From the NCBI GenBank assembly GCA_021372825.1, contig JAJFTR010000037.1:1-64000 (forward strand): a stretch of 64,000 bases of DNA, written 5' to 3'. Source of the stretch: Actinomycetes bacterium. Its GTDB lineage: Bacteria; Actinomycetota; Coriobacteriia; Anaerosomatales; Anaerosomataceae. This document shows, piece after piece, positions 36,424 to 45,014 of the stretch; the first letter of the stretch is position 1; every line of letters starts with the position of its first letter. The notes beneath the pieces are model-generated. The model searched no databases, was not told the origin of the DNA, and worked only from the letters and a program-made list of their open reading frames with translations. Position numbers and translations under genes: made by a program.

Positions 36424-38100
36424 GTGATGCCGCCGCGCCGCTCGGGAATGACCGAACTCACGCTCCCGCCCGGCGTGAGAACGAACCGGATCGAGCCGTT
36501 GTGGCGCAGGGTCGAGCGCAACCGTGTGCGTCTTTACGCGCTCATGCTCTCCTATGTGGTCGCGGTGGCGGGAACGCTCACCTTGCTGATCGTGTCGCTC
36601 GCGTTCATCGTCCTGTCGTTCTCGCCGGAAGCGCTCGTGGTGCTAGGCGCCACTGCGAAGCCGGGGACGATCGCTGCGTGGTCCTTCACCGTCTGCTCGG
36701 TGATCGTCGCTGTGGCGCTCGCGGTGCAGATGTCCCGCTCGGAGGCCTTCCTCCTCAGGAGACTCGAGGCGCGGCCCGTGCCGCCGAAGAAGATGCCCGA
36801 GGTGCGCAGCGTCCTGCGTGACATGAGTCTTGCGGCCGGGGTCACCCCCTCTCCCGCGCTCTACGTGATCGAAACCGACCGAGTGAACGCCTTTGTCGTG
36901 GGTCGCACGCCGAGACGCGCGGCAGTGGGCGTCACGCGTGGGTTTGCTGAGAAGCTCTCTCGCGACGATCAACGCGCGGTCTTTGCGAACCTCATGGCTC
37001 GCGTGATGGCGGCGGACACTCTGTGGGCGACTGCGGTGTCGGCCTTGGCGGGTCCCGTCTGGGCAGTTCGAGACCTTGGCTTGCAGGCCACGGCGAGCAT
37101 GCCGGCGCCGGACTTGGAGCGGTCCGAGCGCGAAGACGCCACTCAAAGGATGGCCCGGGTCGCTGCGCCTCCTCTCGCGGGGTGGGTCATCTGGTACGGG
37201 TTCGTCGTGATCATCACCGAGCTGCTCTCCTACTGGCACCAGGAATCGGTGTGGAGTGCGGCAGAGAAGGCCGACGCCGAGGGGATGCTGCTCCTGAAAG
37301 AACCGAACGACATGCTCGCAGGGCTCGAGCACGTCTTGGAGTACAACAATCACGTGCCATCGGCAGGGGACGCGTATTCGCAGCTGTTCTACTGCTGGGC
37401 AGGATTCGGGTTCCCTCCGGAGTCGGATCCGGAATACCGCCGCGTCTGCAGATTGCGGGAAGTGCTGGGAGTCGAAGGGCTTGTCATGCGGCCGCAGCCC
37501 AACGTTCCCGGCTGGCCCCAGGCCCCGCGCCTCGCAGAGCCGGGGGCCGAGGCTTTGTATGACGCCCCGGTTGCGACGACTGTCATGCGGCGTGTGGATG
37601 GACGCGTGTTGCTTGCTCTCACCACGGTGCTCGCGATGGTCGTGTTCCATGTCGCAAGTGCCCTGGCAGGTGACGCGAACGCCGGTGCACCCAGGGCGCT
37701 CGCCTTTGTGATGACGGCGCTCACCGTCGTCGTTGGGGTGTGGCCGAGCGCCCGTCTGATCGCCGAGAGAGGCCAAGGAGGTTCCGAGTCCGACATCTTC
37801 TCGCTTGTGGCCTTCGGTGTCTTCGTGATCGGGACACTCGGTCGTGGCATCTTGCTCGCACCGGTGTGGGCTCTTGCGACCGTCATCGGCCGTACCCAGG
37901 GCGAGGAGGTCTCTCGGGAGCAGTGGCGCGCTGAGTTCGAGCGTGCGTGGACTTCGCAAAGCGCAGTAAGTGCGCCGGCGGAGGTGGCGGCGTCTATACC
38001 GCCGACGGCCAAACGAATGGTCCACTGCAAGAGGTGCGGAGCCTCGAACGCCCCGATGAACAGGCGATGCACCGTGTGCGAGGCCCGTCTCAAGCCGTGA
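36424..38100 (+). CDS. HtpX-like M48 family pseudoprotease with C-terminal zinc ribbon
   Basis: A 558-residue membrane protein. Two N-terminal membrane helices (about residues 38-65 and 78-102) precede an M48/HtpX-like domain: LRDMSLAAGVTPSPALYVIETDRVNAFVVGRTPRRAAVGVTRGFAEKLSRDDQRAVF aligns with the segment leading to HExxH in HtpX. At the active-site position it reads ANLMARVMAAD (N189-L-M-A-R193), so both zinc-binding His and the catalytic Glu are gone. The downstream ADAEG region that carries the third ligand in HtpX is partly preserved. More membrane segments follow, and the end is a CxxC-CxxC zinc ribbon (HCKRCGASNAPMNRRCTVCEARL). It starts 3 nt after hisE. Probably catalytically inactive; role unknown. 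Confidence 0.65.
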   Translation: MMPPRRSGMTELTLPPGVRTNRIEPLWRRVERNRVRLYALMLSYVVAVAGTLTLLIVSLAFIVLSFSPEALVVLGATAKPGTIAAWSFTVCSVIVAVALAVQMSRSEAFLLRRLEARPVPPKKMPEVRSVLRDMSLAAGVTPSPALYVIETDRVNAFVVGRTPRRAAVGVTRGFAEKLSRDDQRAVFANLMARVMAADTLWATAVSALAGPVWAVRDLGLQATASMPAPDLERSEREDATQRMARVAAPPLAGWVIWYGFVVIITELLSYWHQESVWSAAEKADAEGMLLLKEPNDMLAGLEHVLEYNNHVPSAGDAYSQLFYCWAGFGFPPESDPEYRRVCRLREVLGVEGLVMRPQPNVPGWPQAPRLAEPGAEALYDAPVATTVMRRVDGRVLLALTTVLAMVVFHVASALAGDANAGAPRALAFVMTALTVVVGVWPSARLIAERGQGGSESDIFSLVAFGVFVIGTLGRGILLAPVWALATVIGRTQGEEVSREQWRAEFERAWTSQSAVSAPAEVAASIPPTAKRMVHCKRCGASNAPMNRRCTVCEARLKP

Positions 38101-38192
38101 GCGATGGGCCTGTGCGCGCAGCACTGACGGCGGCGAACCGAGGGGGCGGAGGGGCGGAGCATGGCGTGTCGAGAGCAAGTGGGGGAGGGGCC

Positions 38193-39890
38193 GTGAAGAC
38201 GAGCATCCGCCTGGCCGTGACAGGGGTGGCCGTGATCTCGGTGGCAGCGGCCGCGTTTCTTGGCTGGCGCTTCGCTTGCGAGGTGCTTGCGCCACCGCCC
38301 CTCGCGAAACCCAGGATCCCGCTGCCGTCGGTGCTGCCTACCGTGACCGTGGACATCCCGCTGCCTTCGGGAAGCGATCCTGATTCCGACGGCATCAAGA
38401 TCGCGACGTTTCTGGGTAACGAGACTCGGCGCTTCTACGGCGTAGGGCCCGTCCCTGAGAGACTCGAGCTCATCTGGAAGCACCCCATCGGCGGGGGCCT
38501 TACCGGCGGGACGGCACGAAGTGCGGCTGCGACACCTCCGGCCGGGGTGCCGAAGGGGATGGTCAAGTGGTATGGCACGGGCTGGACGGGTCAGCCTGCG
38601 CTCGTGCGCGAGAACGGCAAGCTCTATCTGCTCGTCGGAGGGTTCGACCACGACCTCGTCAAGATCGACGCCGAGACGGGCAAGGAGGTCTGGTCCTACG
38701 AGTTCGACGACGTCATCAAGGGGTCTCCCACGGTCTTCGAAGACCCCGCCGCGCCGGGTGACCCCTCGCGCTACGTGGTGATGGTGGGATCGAGGAGAGG
38801 CTTCCCGCGCAGTATCCAAGCCCCCGACATCGCGCCGTACCGCGCGGTGTCGTACGCGACGGGCAAGGAGCTATGGCGCCTTCCCGTGCCGCGCACCAAG
38901 AGCTACAGCAGGGATGCGGACGGGTCGGGATTCGTGATGGATGGCGTCGCTTACATCGGCGTGGAGAGCGGCAACATGTATCGGATCGATCCTTTCCACA
39001 CCGTCAGCTGGCGGGGGTACCGAGCACCGAAGGTGCTTTCAGAGGCAGTGCTGCTCGGTGACGAGCGCTCGGCCAGCCATGGGGGGAATCTCGTGCTCGA
39101 GAGCTCGCCTGCCTTGCTCGGGGATCGCGTATATGTCGCCTCGGGCGCCGGGCACGTCTACGGTCTTGACAAGGACACGCTTGCCGTCGAGTGGGACTGC
39201 TACATCGGGTCGGACATGGACGGGACGATCGCGGTCACGCGTGACGGGCATCTGCTCGTGCCGGTCGAGAAGCAGTACATCAAGGGCAAGGGCGGGCTTA
39301 TGAAGCTCGATCCTGCCAAGGAGCCGGGCAGTGCCCTTGAGTGGTTCCTCCCGACGGGGAACCGCTCATTCGCCGACTGGGAAGGTGGGGTGATCGGCTC
39401 GCCGTGCGTGAACGATGAGGCGGACCCGGCTGGAGACAAGCCCGCGCTCGCCGCGTGCAGCGCTATCGACGGCAAGCTCTACGTGGTGTCGCAAGACGCT
39501 CTCGCGGACAAGACGGTTACCGGACCCAACCTGGAGAAGGGACTGCCCACGCCCGTCGTGGTCTTCACCGATGACATCGGCGGCGCGATCTCGACCCCGA
39601 TCATGGTGGACGACCACATCGTCGCCGCGGGGTATGGCGCGACGGTCACCGTCTATCGGATCGCCTACACTCCTGGCGCCGACGGGCCCGGGGTCGCACT
39701 CAAGACGCGTAGCGGACAGACGGTGTCGGTGTCGGTCAAGCGCGTCGCCCGCTTCGCGGGCGGAGGCAGCTACGAGTCGACCCCCATCGTGTGGCAGGGG
39801 CGCATCTACATCGGGTCGCGCGACGGGTCGTTGTACTGCATCGGCGACCCGGACGGGCAGCCGTCTGGCGCGGAGCCCGCAACGCCCTAG
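38193..39890 (+). CDS. Membrane-anchored PQQ-type beta-propeller protein
   Basis: A 565-residue protein with an N-terminal signal anchor (VKTSIRLAVTGVAVISVAAAAFLGWRF) and an extracytoplasmic eight-blade-like propeller. Repeats of the PQQ/quinoprotein kind are visible: YLLVGGFDHDLVKIDAETGKEVWSYEF, YRAVSYATGKELWRLPV, AYIGVESGNMYRID, VYVASGAGHVYGLDKDTLAVEWDC, IYIGSRDGSLYCIGD. No catalytic residues of alcohol dehydrogenases are apparent, so it is more likely a binding or assembly scaffold. The GTG at 38193 is chosen for its GGGGGAGGGG site; a GTG at 38097 would overlap the preceding stop. It sits 65 nt before nrfA. Confidence 0.7.
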   Translation: MKTSIRLAVTGVAVISVAAAAFLGWRFACEVLAPPPLAKPRIPLPSVLPTVTVDIPLPSGSDPDSDGIKIATFLGNETRRFYGVGPVPERLELIWKHPIGGGLTGGTARSAAATPPAGVPKGMVKWYGTGWTGQPALVRENGKLYLLVGGFDHDLVKIDAETGKEVWSYEFDDVIKGSPTVFEDPAAPGDPSRYVVMVGSRRGFPRSIQAPDIAPYRAVSYATGKELWRLPVPRTKSYSRDADGSGFVMDGVAYIGVESGNMYRIDPFHTVSWRGYRAPKVLSEAVLLGDERSASHGGNLVLESSPALLGDRVYVASGAGHVYGLDKDTLAVEWDCYIGSDMDGTIAVTRDGHLLVPVEKQYIKGKGGLMKLDPAKEPGSALEWFLPTGNRSFADWEGGVIGSPCVNDEADPAGDKPALAACSAIDGKLYVVSQDALADKTVTGPNLEKGLPTPVVVFTDDIGGAISTPIMVDDHIVAAGYGATVTVYRIAYTPGADGPGVALKTRSGQTVSVSVKRVARFAGGGSYESTPIVWQGRIYIGSRDGSLYCIGDPDGQPSGAEPATP

Positions 39891-39899
39891 CGAGGGTGG

Positions 39900-39924
39900 G
39901 TACACACACGATTGAAGCGTGTAC
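39900..39924 (+). promoter_or_regulatory. Inverted repeat before nrfA
   Basis: GTACAC (39900-39905) and GTGTAC (39919-39924) form an inverted repeat separated by 13 nt; within it ACACG can also pair with CGTGT around a 7-nt loop. It lies about 30 nt before the nrfA start, in the gap after the propeller gene. It could be an operator or leader hairpin. Confidence 0.35.
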
Positions 39925-39955
39925 GCAGTCGTGCGTTATCGGGAAGGTGAGCGTC

Positions 39956-41446
39956 ATGTCCGCGCGCGTGTCCGGGCGGTCGAGAGTCTTGATGGTGTGT
40001 GGTGTGCTCGTGGGGCTTCTCGTGGCGCTCGCGGCATGCGCCACGCAGGAGCAGGTGTCTGCGCCAACAGCCGAGCCAGACTATCATGACCCCGCGCCAT
40101 GGGGCGAAAGATACCCACTGGAGTATTCGTCATGGCATGCGACGAGTGAGGAGCGCCCAGCCGGGAAGAGCGTGTACAAGCGTGGATTCGATGGCGGCGT
40201 CATGTACGACAAGCTTTCCGAGTACCCGTTCATGCCGCTTCTCTTCAAGGGCTGGGGATTCGGCATCGACTACAACGAGCCACGCGGTCACTACTACATG
40301 CTCGTCGACCAGTCCGAGGTCGATCCCGCGCGCGTGAAGACTGGAGGTGCATGTCTCACGTGCAAGTCACCCTACGCCGAGGACCTGTACGAGAAGGACT
40401 CCAAGGCGCTTTTCGACGCGACGTATGACGAAGCTGTGGCGATGCTGCCCAAGGAGCGTCGGTTCCTCGGCGCCACCTGCATAGACTGCCACGATCCTGC
40501 GACGACACAGCTTGCCACTCGGCGGTGGACTGTCGGAGCGGCCATGTCCGAAGTCGGACTAGACCCTGAGAAGCTCACGTTGCAGCAACAGCGGCTGCTG
40601 GTGTGCGGACAGTGCCACTGTTCGTACTCGGTGATGAAAGACGGGACGACGGTACTCGGTGTCGATCTGCCATGGGAAGGCAGCACGTGGGGTGGGATCA
40701 CGGTCGAGAACATCGTCGATTCGCTCGAGACACAAGAGGCGCGGATCGAGTGGACGCAGCAGGTGACCGGATTCAAGCTCGGCTTCATCCGTCATCCAGA
40801 CATCGAGTTCTTCACCTCGGGGTCGGCTCACTTCGTCGCCGGCGCCTCTTGCGTCGACTGTCACATGCCTTCGAGAACCGTCAACCACACCGAGTTTCGC
40901 GACCACGACGTCATGAGCCCTCTCAAGAGCGACATGGTCGCGTGCATGCGCTGCCACGATCAGAGCGCGGCCGAGCTCAAGGCCGAGGTGCTCCGGATCC
41001 AAGACCGTGACGCGGCCTTGCTGATCGATGCCGGCTACCGGACTGCGACCGTCGCCAAGCTCTTCGAGATCGCCAACAGTCGGCTCGCCACGCAATCCGC
41101 GGATATCAAGCCCAGTTACGACGAGGCCGCAGCTCACTACCGTCAGGCCTTCTACCGGGTCGTGTACATGGGTGCGGAGAACTCAATGGGATTCCACAAT
41201 CCCGACGAGGGGGTGCGCATGTTGCGTGATGCGACCGAACAGGCGGAGCAGGCCGAGAAGATCTTGCGCGACCTTCTCACCCGCAACGGCGTGGCGGTAC
41301 CGGACGAAGTGCCACTCGAACTCAGGGAGTACACCGACGACCGCGGAGTGAGACGGCTCGACTTCAGGCGAGAGCAGTACATCCCGGACCCCACCGGCGA
41401 GGCCGTGAAGAAGTGGCCGCGCAGTCTCGCCGACCTTCTTGAGTAG
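39956..41446 (+). CDS. nrfA: Ammonia-forming cytochrome c nitrite reductase, lipoprotein form
   Basis: A 496-residue pentahaem enzyme reducing nitrite to ammonium. An N-terminal lipoprotein signal ends in LAAC (lipobox Cys28). Five haem motifs are present: CLTCK at 133-137 (Lys-ligated active-site haem), then CIDCH (about 175), CGQCH (about 216), CVDCH (about 297) and CMRCH (about 330). The active-site Arg is in NEPRGHYY (Arg110), and the haem-3 segment CGQCHCSYS keeps the Tyr. These features separate NrfA from other multihaem cytochromes. No nrfH quinol dehydrogenase is adjacent. The start follows GGGAAGGTGAGCGTC. Expected to face the outside of the membrane. Confidence 0.93.
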   Translation: MSARVSGRSRVLMVCGVLVGLLVALAACATQEQVSAPTAEPDYHDPAPWGERYPLEYSSWHATSEERPAGKSVYKRGFDGGVMYDKLSEYPFMPLLFKGWGFGIDYNEPRGHYYMLVDQSEVDPARVKTGGACLTCKSPYAEDLYEKDSKALFDATYDEAVAMLPKERRFLGATCIDCHDPATTQLATRRWTVGAAMSEVGLDPEKLTLQQQRLLVCGQCHCSYSVMKDGTTVLGVDLPWEGSTWGGITVENIVDSLETQEARIEWTQQVTGFKLGFIRHPDIEFFTSGSAHFVAGASCVDCHMPSRTVNHTEFRDHDVMSPLKSDMVACMRCHDQSAAELKAEVLRIQDRDAALLIDAGYRTATVAKLFEIANSRLATQSADIKPSYDEAAAHYRQAFYRVVYMGAENSMGFHNPDEGVRMLRDATEQAEQAEKILRDLLTRNGVAVPDEVPLELREYTDDRGVRRLDFRREQYIPDPTGEAVKKWPRSLADLLE

Positions 41447-41475
41447 GACACGCGGGCCGCTGACGTGGCGGGCCC

Positions 41476-41504
41476 TTGCGCGCCTCGCCCTCGGCTGGTA
41501 GAGT
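41476..41504 (+). promoter_or_regulatory. trp operon promoter
   Basis: TTGCGC (41476-41481) and TAGAGT (41499-41504) are separated by 17 bp, which would start transcription just before the T-box leader. A GC-rich inverted repeat after nrfA (GGGCC to GGCCC, about 41454-41475) may be a weak terminator of the previous unit. Confidence 0.5.
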
Positions 41505-41514
41505 GCTCGGCAAT

Positions 41515-41804
41515 CACATACGTCGCCTGTGACGGGGAGTAGTACTCCGGAAGTACGGCAGAAGAGAGCTGGGGACGGTGGGAACCCGGCGCGAACGACC
41601 GGAAGGAATGGACCCCTGAGGCTTCGGGACAACGGCTGAGCGCTCATTAGTCCCGACGGATGCCCACCGATACGAGGGACCAGGTATCACCGGCGAGATC
41701 GGCCGGAGTACTGCAGGAGCGGCCGGAGCCACGGTTCCGGCAAGTAGGGTGGCACCACGGGAGCATCGGCTCTCGTCCCTTCGGGGACGAGGGCTTTTTG
41801 TTTT
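41515..41804 (+). ncRNA. tRNA-Trp T-box riboswitch leader upstream of trpE
   Basis: A complete T-box leader. Stem I has AGTA in GGGGAGTAGTA (41538-41541) facing GAA (41606-41608), which is followed by the specifier TGG (41609-41611) and a purine, exactly the arrangement for the Trp codon. The T-box sequence AGGGTGGCACCACGGG is at 41746-41761, and an intrinsic terminator follows. When uncharged tRNA-Trp pairs with the specifier and T-box, the antiterminator forms and the trp genes are transcribed. The leader accounts for most of the 386-nt gap between nrfA and trpE. Confidence 0.95.
41772..41804 (+). terminator. T-box intrinsic terminator before trpE
   Basis: CTCGTCCC (41772-41779) pairs perfectly with GGGACGAG (41784-41791) around a TTCG tetraloop, followed by GGC and a run TTTTTGTTTT. 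The upstream T-box would sequester the 5' arm in the antiterminated state. Confidence 0.9.
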
Positions 41805-41832
41805 CCCGGGAGATGCCGGAAAAGGGTGACAG

Positions 41833-43320
41833 ATGATCGTACCGAGCAAAGACGAGTTCGTCCGTCTGGCAAAGGACCACGACGTGGTGCCGGTGGCACG
41901 CGAGGTGTACGCGGACCTCGCCACGCCGATCAGCGCGTTCATGGCGCTCTCACAGGGCGCCGAGAACGCGTTCTTGCTGGAGAGTGTCGTCGGCGGGGAA
42001 CGTCTGGGGCGCTACAGCTTCCTCGGCGTGGGCGACCGCGAGGTCATCACCGCTCGCGGAGGCGAGGTCGTCATCGAGAACGGTGGCGTCACGGGGGAGT
42101 CGGTGGGGGACCCGTTGCGGATCGTGCCACGCGAGCTCAAGGCGGGGCGAGTCGCCCGGGTGCCGGGCCTGCCTCTCTTCGTGGGCGGGGCGGTCGGTTT
42201 CGCCGGTTATGAGATGGCGAGCACATTCGAGCGCGTCCCGCGTCATCGCAACGACGAGCTCGGGTTGCCCGACATGGTGTTCATGCTTGCCGACATCGTC
42301 GTGGCCTTCGACCACGTGCGCCGCGTCATGCAGGTCATCGCTCCCGTGCGTCCCGGCGGAGCACCCGAGCGCGCCTATGATGCGGCTCTCGCGCGCATCG
42401 ACGCGCACCTCCGTCGGATCGACAAGGGCCCCAAAGGCGCCGAGCTCGGCGCGGTGGGGTCGAGAGAAGAAGTCGCACTCACCGCTCACACCGCTGAAGA
42501 CGAGTTCATCTCCGCGGTTCAGGTCGCCAAAGAGCATATCGTCAAAGGAGACGTGTTCCAGGTCGTGCTGTCGCAGCGCTTCTCGGCGCCCTATGAAGGA
42601 GACGGTCTGGACCTGTACCGCGTGTTGCGTGCCGTGAACCCCAGCCCGTACATGTTCTACGTTCGTACGCGGGAGGTCACCCTCGTGGGGTCGAGCCCTG
42701 AGCCGCTCGTGCGTGTGGAGGGCGACTCCGTGCTCACCAGACCCCTTGCCGGGACGCGCCCCCGGGGTGTCGATGCTGCCGAGGATGGCCGCCTGAGGGC
42801 CGATCTGCTCGCAGACGAGAAGGAACGTGCCGAGCATGTCATGCTGGTCGACCTGGGACGTAACGATCTTGGACGCGTGAGCGTGCCCGGCTCGGTGAGC
42901 GTCGACGAACTCATGGAGGTCGAGTACTACAGTCACGTCATGCACATCGTAAGCAACGTCACCGGCCAGCTTGCGCCGGGAAAGACGGCAGTCGATGTGC
43001 TCGAGGCGGCGTTCCCCGCAGGCACGGTATCGGGGGCGCCGAAGATCAGGGCCATGGAGATCATCTCCGAGCTCGAGCCCGCATCGCGTGGTCCGTATGC
43101 GGGTACGGTCGGGTACTTCGGACTCGACGGGGCGATGGACATGTGCATCACCATCCGCACTTTCGTGCTTGCCGGAGGTCGAGTCTATCTGCAATCGGGT
43201 GCGGGCATCGTGGCTGACTCCGATCCCAAGCACGAGTACGAAGAATGCATGCACAAGGTAAGGGCGCTCCATGAGGCCCTTGAGTTAGCCGCGGGGATGC
43301 ACGAGGAGGCGCCGCGATGA
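41833..43320 (+). CDS. trpE: Anthranilate synthase component I
   Basis: A 495-residue chorismate-utilising enzyme. It has the tryptophan feedback site FLLESVVGGERLGRYSFLG (LLES motif), then the catalytic chorismate-binding domain with VAKEHIVKGDVFQVVLSQRF, SPEPLVRVEGDSVLTRPLAGTRPRG, MLVDLGRNDLGRV, FPAGTVSGAPKIRAMEIISELE and GPYAGTVGYFGLDGAMDMCITIRT. It needs the glutaminase part of the following fusion gene, whose ATG overlaps the trpE stop. First structural gene of the T-box-controlled trp operon. Confidence 0.96.
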   Translation: MIVPSKDEFVRLAKDHDVVPVAREVYADLATPISAFMALSQGAENAFLLESVVGGERLGRYSFLGVGDREVITARGGEVVIENGGVTGESVGDPLRIVPRELKAGRVARVPGLPLFVGGAVGFAGYEMASTFERVPRHRNDELGLPDMVFMLADIVVAFDHVRRVMQVIAPVRPGGAPERAYDAALARIDAHLRRIDKGPKGAELGAVGSREEVALTAHTAEDEFISAVQVAKEHIVKGDVFQVVLSQRFSAPYEGDGLDLYRVLRAVNPSPYMFYVRTREVTLVGSSPEPLVRVEGDSVLTRPLAGTRPRGVDAAEDGRLRADLLADEKERAEHVMLVDLGRNDLGRVSVPGSVSVDELMEVEYYSHVMHIVSNVTGQLAPGKTAVDVLEAAFPAGTVSGAPKIRAMEIISELEPASRGPYAGTVGYFGLDGAMDMCITIRTFVLAGGRVYLQSGAGIVADSDPKHEYEECMHKVRALHEALELAAGMHEEAPR

Positions 43321-45014
43321 TCCTTGTGATCGACAACTACGACAGCTTCACCTACAACCTCGTGCAGCTCTTGGCGGCGCTGGGAGCGGATGTGGAAGTA
43401 GCGCGCAACGACGCCGCGTCGGCCGAGGACCTCATCGGCCGCTCACCCGCGGGGATCGTCATCTCGCCAGGGCCAGGCACTTCGAAGGAGGCGGGCGTCT
43501 CGGCTGACGTCGTTCGGACGGCTGCAGATGCGGGCATCCCTGTTCTCGGGGTGTGCCTCGGTCACCAAGTGGTCGCCGAAGTGTACGGGGCGTCCGTCGA
43601 GCAGGCGCCCCAGCCGGTTCACGGCAAGACGGACGAGATCATCCATGACGGCACCGGGGTGTTCGCGGGGATACCCAACCCGTTCGTGGCGACCCGATAC
43701 CACTCCTTGCGTGTCGACCCATCGAGCGTGCCTGACGCGCTGCGCGTCACTGCGCATACCGCGGATGGGACCGTGATGGGGCTCGAGCATCGTCGAGCAC
43801 CCGTGTTCGGCGTGCAGTTCCACCCCGAAAGCGTTCTTACGCCGGAGGGCGCCAAACTCCTCGCCAACTTCCTCGACGTCTGCGGGGAGGTGCCTGTGAC
43901 GCGTGCAGCTGCCGAGACTCCCTCCGCGATCGCCGCAGCAGGGGGTGCCGCTCGTTCCTCGGCACGCATGGCGCCCGTGACCACCATCATGGGCGCGATC
44001 GCGCGAGTGAGCGACGGTGGGTCGCTCGATGAGGACGAGGCCGAGCGGGTCATGGGCATCGTGATGGACGGCGAAGCGACTCCCTCGCAGATCTCCGCGC
44101 TCATCGTCGGCCTTCGCATGAAGGGTGAGACGGTGGACGAGATCGTGGGCTTCGCCCGTGCGATGCGCGACCGTGCGACACCTGTGAGACCGGGCAGGAG
44201 CGGGTGTATCGACACATGCGGCACAGGCGGCGATGGACTGCATACCTTCAACATCTCCACCGCTGCCGCGTTCGTGGTAGCAGGTGCGGGGGTCCCGGTC
44301 GCCAAACACGGGAATCGAGCCGTGTCGTCAGGGGCCGGTTCCGCGGATGTGCTCGAAGCGCTCGGCGTGGACATCACGCTCCCGCCTGCGGATGTGGCGC
44401 GTTGCATCGATGAGTGCGGAGTGGGATTCCTCTTCGCGCAGTCGCTCCACGCCTCCATGAGGCACGCGGGTCCCACGCGGACCGAGATCGGTATCCGTAC
44501 CGTGTTCAACATCCTTGGGCCTCTCACCAATCCGGCAGGAGCGAAGCGGCAGTTGCTTGGGGTCTATGACACCCGGCTCACGCGGGTGCTCGCGGAGGTC
44601 TCTGGCAGGTTGGGCAGCGAACGGACACTCGTGGTGAACGGGCATCCTGGCATGGACGAGGTCTCCGTAAGCGGGCCGACCACGGTCGCCGACTACGATG
44701 CCGAGACAGGCGAGGTCCGTCAGTACACGATCGTGCCTGAGGAGGTGGGGATCCCACGCTCTGCACTCGCGGACATCGCCGGCGGGAACGCAGCCGAGAA
44801 CGCCGCGCTCGTGCGAGCCGTGCTCGCGGGCGAACGCAGCGCGCGTCGTGACGTAGTGGTACTGAACGCCGCGGTCGCGCTCGTGGCGGCCGGCGTCGCC
44901 CACGATCTCGCCGAAGGCGTCGTGCAGGCGCGAGAATCGGTTGACTCGGGCCGCGCGGCTGAGGCTCTTGACCGTCTTGTGGCGCTGAGCTCGCGGCTCG
45001 GGAAGGAGGCGTAG
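43317..45014 (+). CDS. trpGD: Fused anthranilate synthase glutaminase / anthranilate phosphoribosyltransferase
   Basis: A 565-residue bifunctional fusion. Residues 1-190 are a class I glutamine amidotransferase (VIDNYDSFTYNLVQLL, the Cys in LGVCLGHQVVAEVYG, the His in GVQFHPESVLTPEGAKLLANF). After a linker of about 25 Ala-rich residues, the TrpD part begins near residue 220, with CGTGGDGLHTFNISTAAAFVVAGAGVPVAKHGNRAVSSGAGSADVLEALG and RTVFNILGPLTNPAGAKRQLLGVYD. It delivers ammonia to TrpE and then adds phosphoribose to anthranilate. TrpG-TrpD fusions are known from enteric bacteria; here TrpE is separate. Confidence 0.95.
   Translation: MILVIDNYDSFTYNLVQLLAALGADVEVARNDAASAEDLIGRSPAGIVISPGPGTSKEAGVSADVVRTAADAGIPVLGVCLGHQVVAEVYGASVEQAPQPVHGKTDEIIHDGTGVFAGIPNPFVATRYHSLRVDPSSVPDALRVTAHTADGTVMGLEHRRAPVFGVQFHPESVLTPEGAKLLANFLDVCGEVPVTRAAAETPSAIAAAGGAARSSARMAPVTTIMGAIARVSDGGSLDEDEAERVMGIVMDGEATPSQISALIVGLRMKGETVDEIVGFARAMRDRATPVRPGRSGCIDTCGTGGDGLHTFNISTAAAFVVAGAGVPVAKHGNRAVSSGAGSADVLEALGVDITLPPADVARCIDECGVGFLFAQSLHASMRHAGPTRTEIGIRTVFNILGPLTNPAGAKRQLLGVYDTRLTRVLAEVSGRLGSERTLVVNGHPGMDEVSVSGPTTVADYDAETGEVRQYTIVPEEVGIPRSALADIAGGNAAENAALVRAVLAGERSARRDVVVLNAAVALVAAGVAHDLAEGVVQARESVDSGRAAEALDRLVALSSRLGKEA

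Noticed and set aside
41454-41475. Intrinsic terminator after nrfA
   Set aside because: The inverted repeat GGGCC/GGCCC has a long loop and only two T residues after it, so it is at most a weak terminator.
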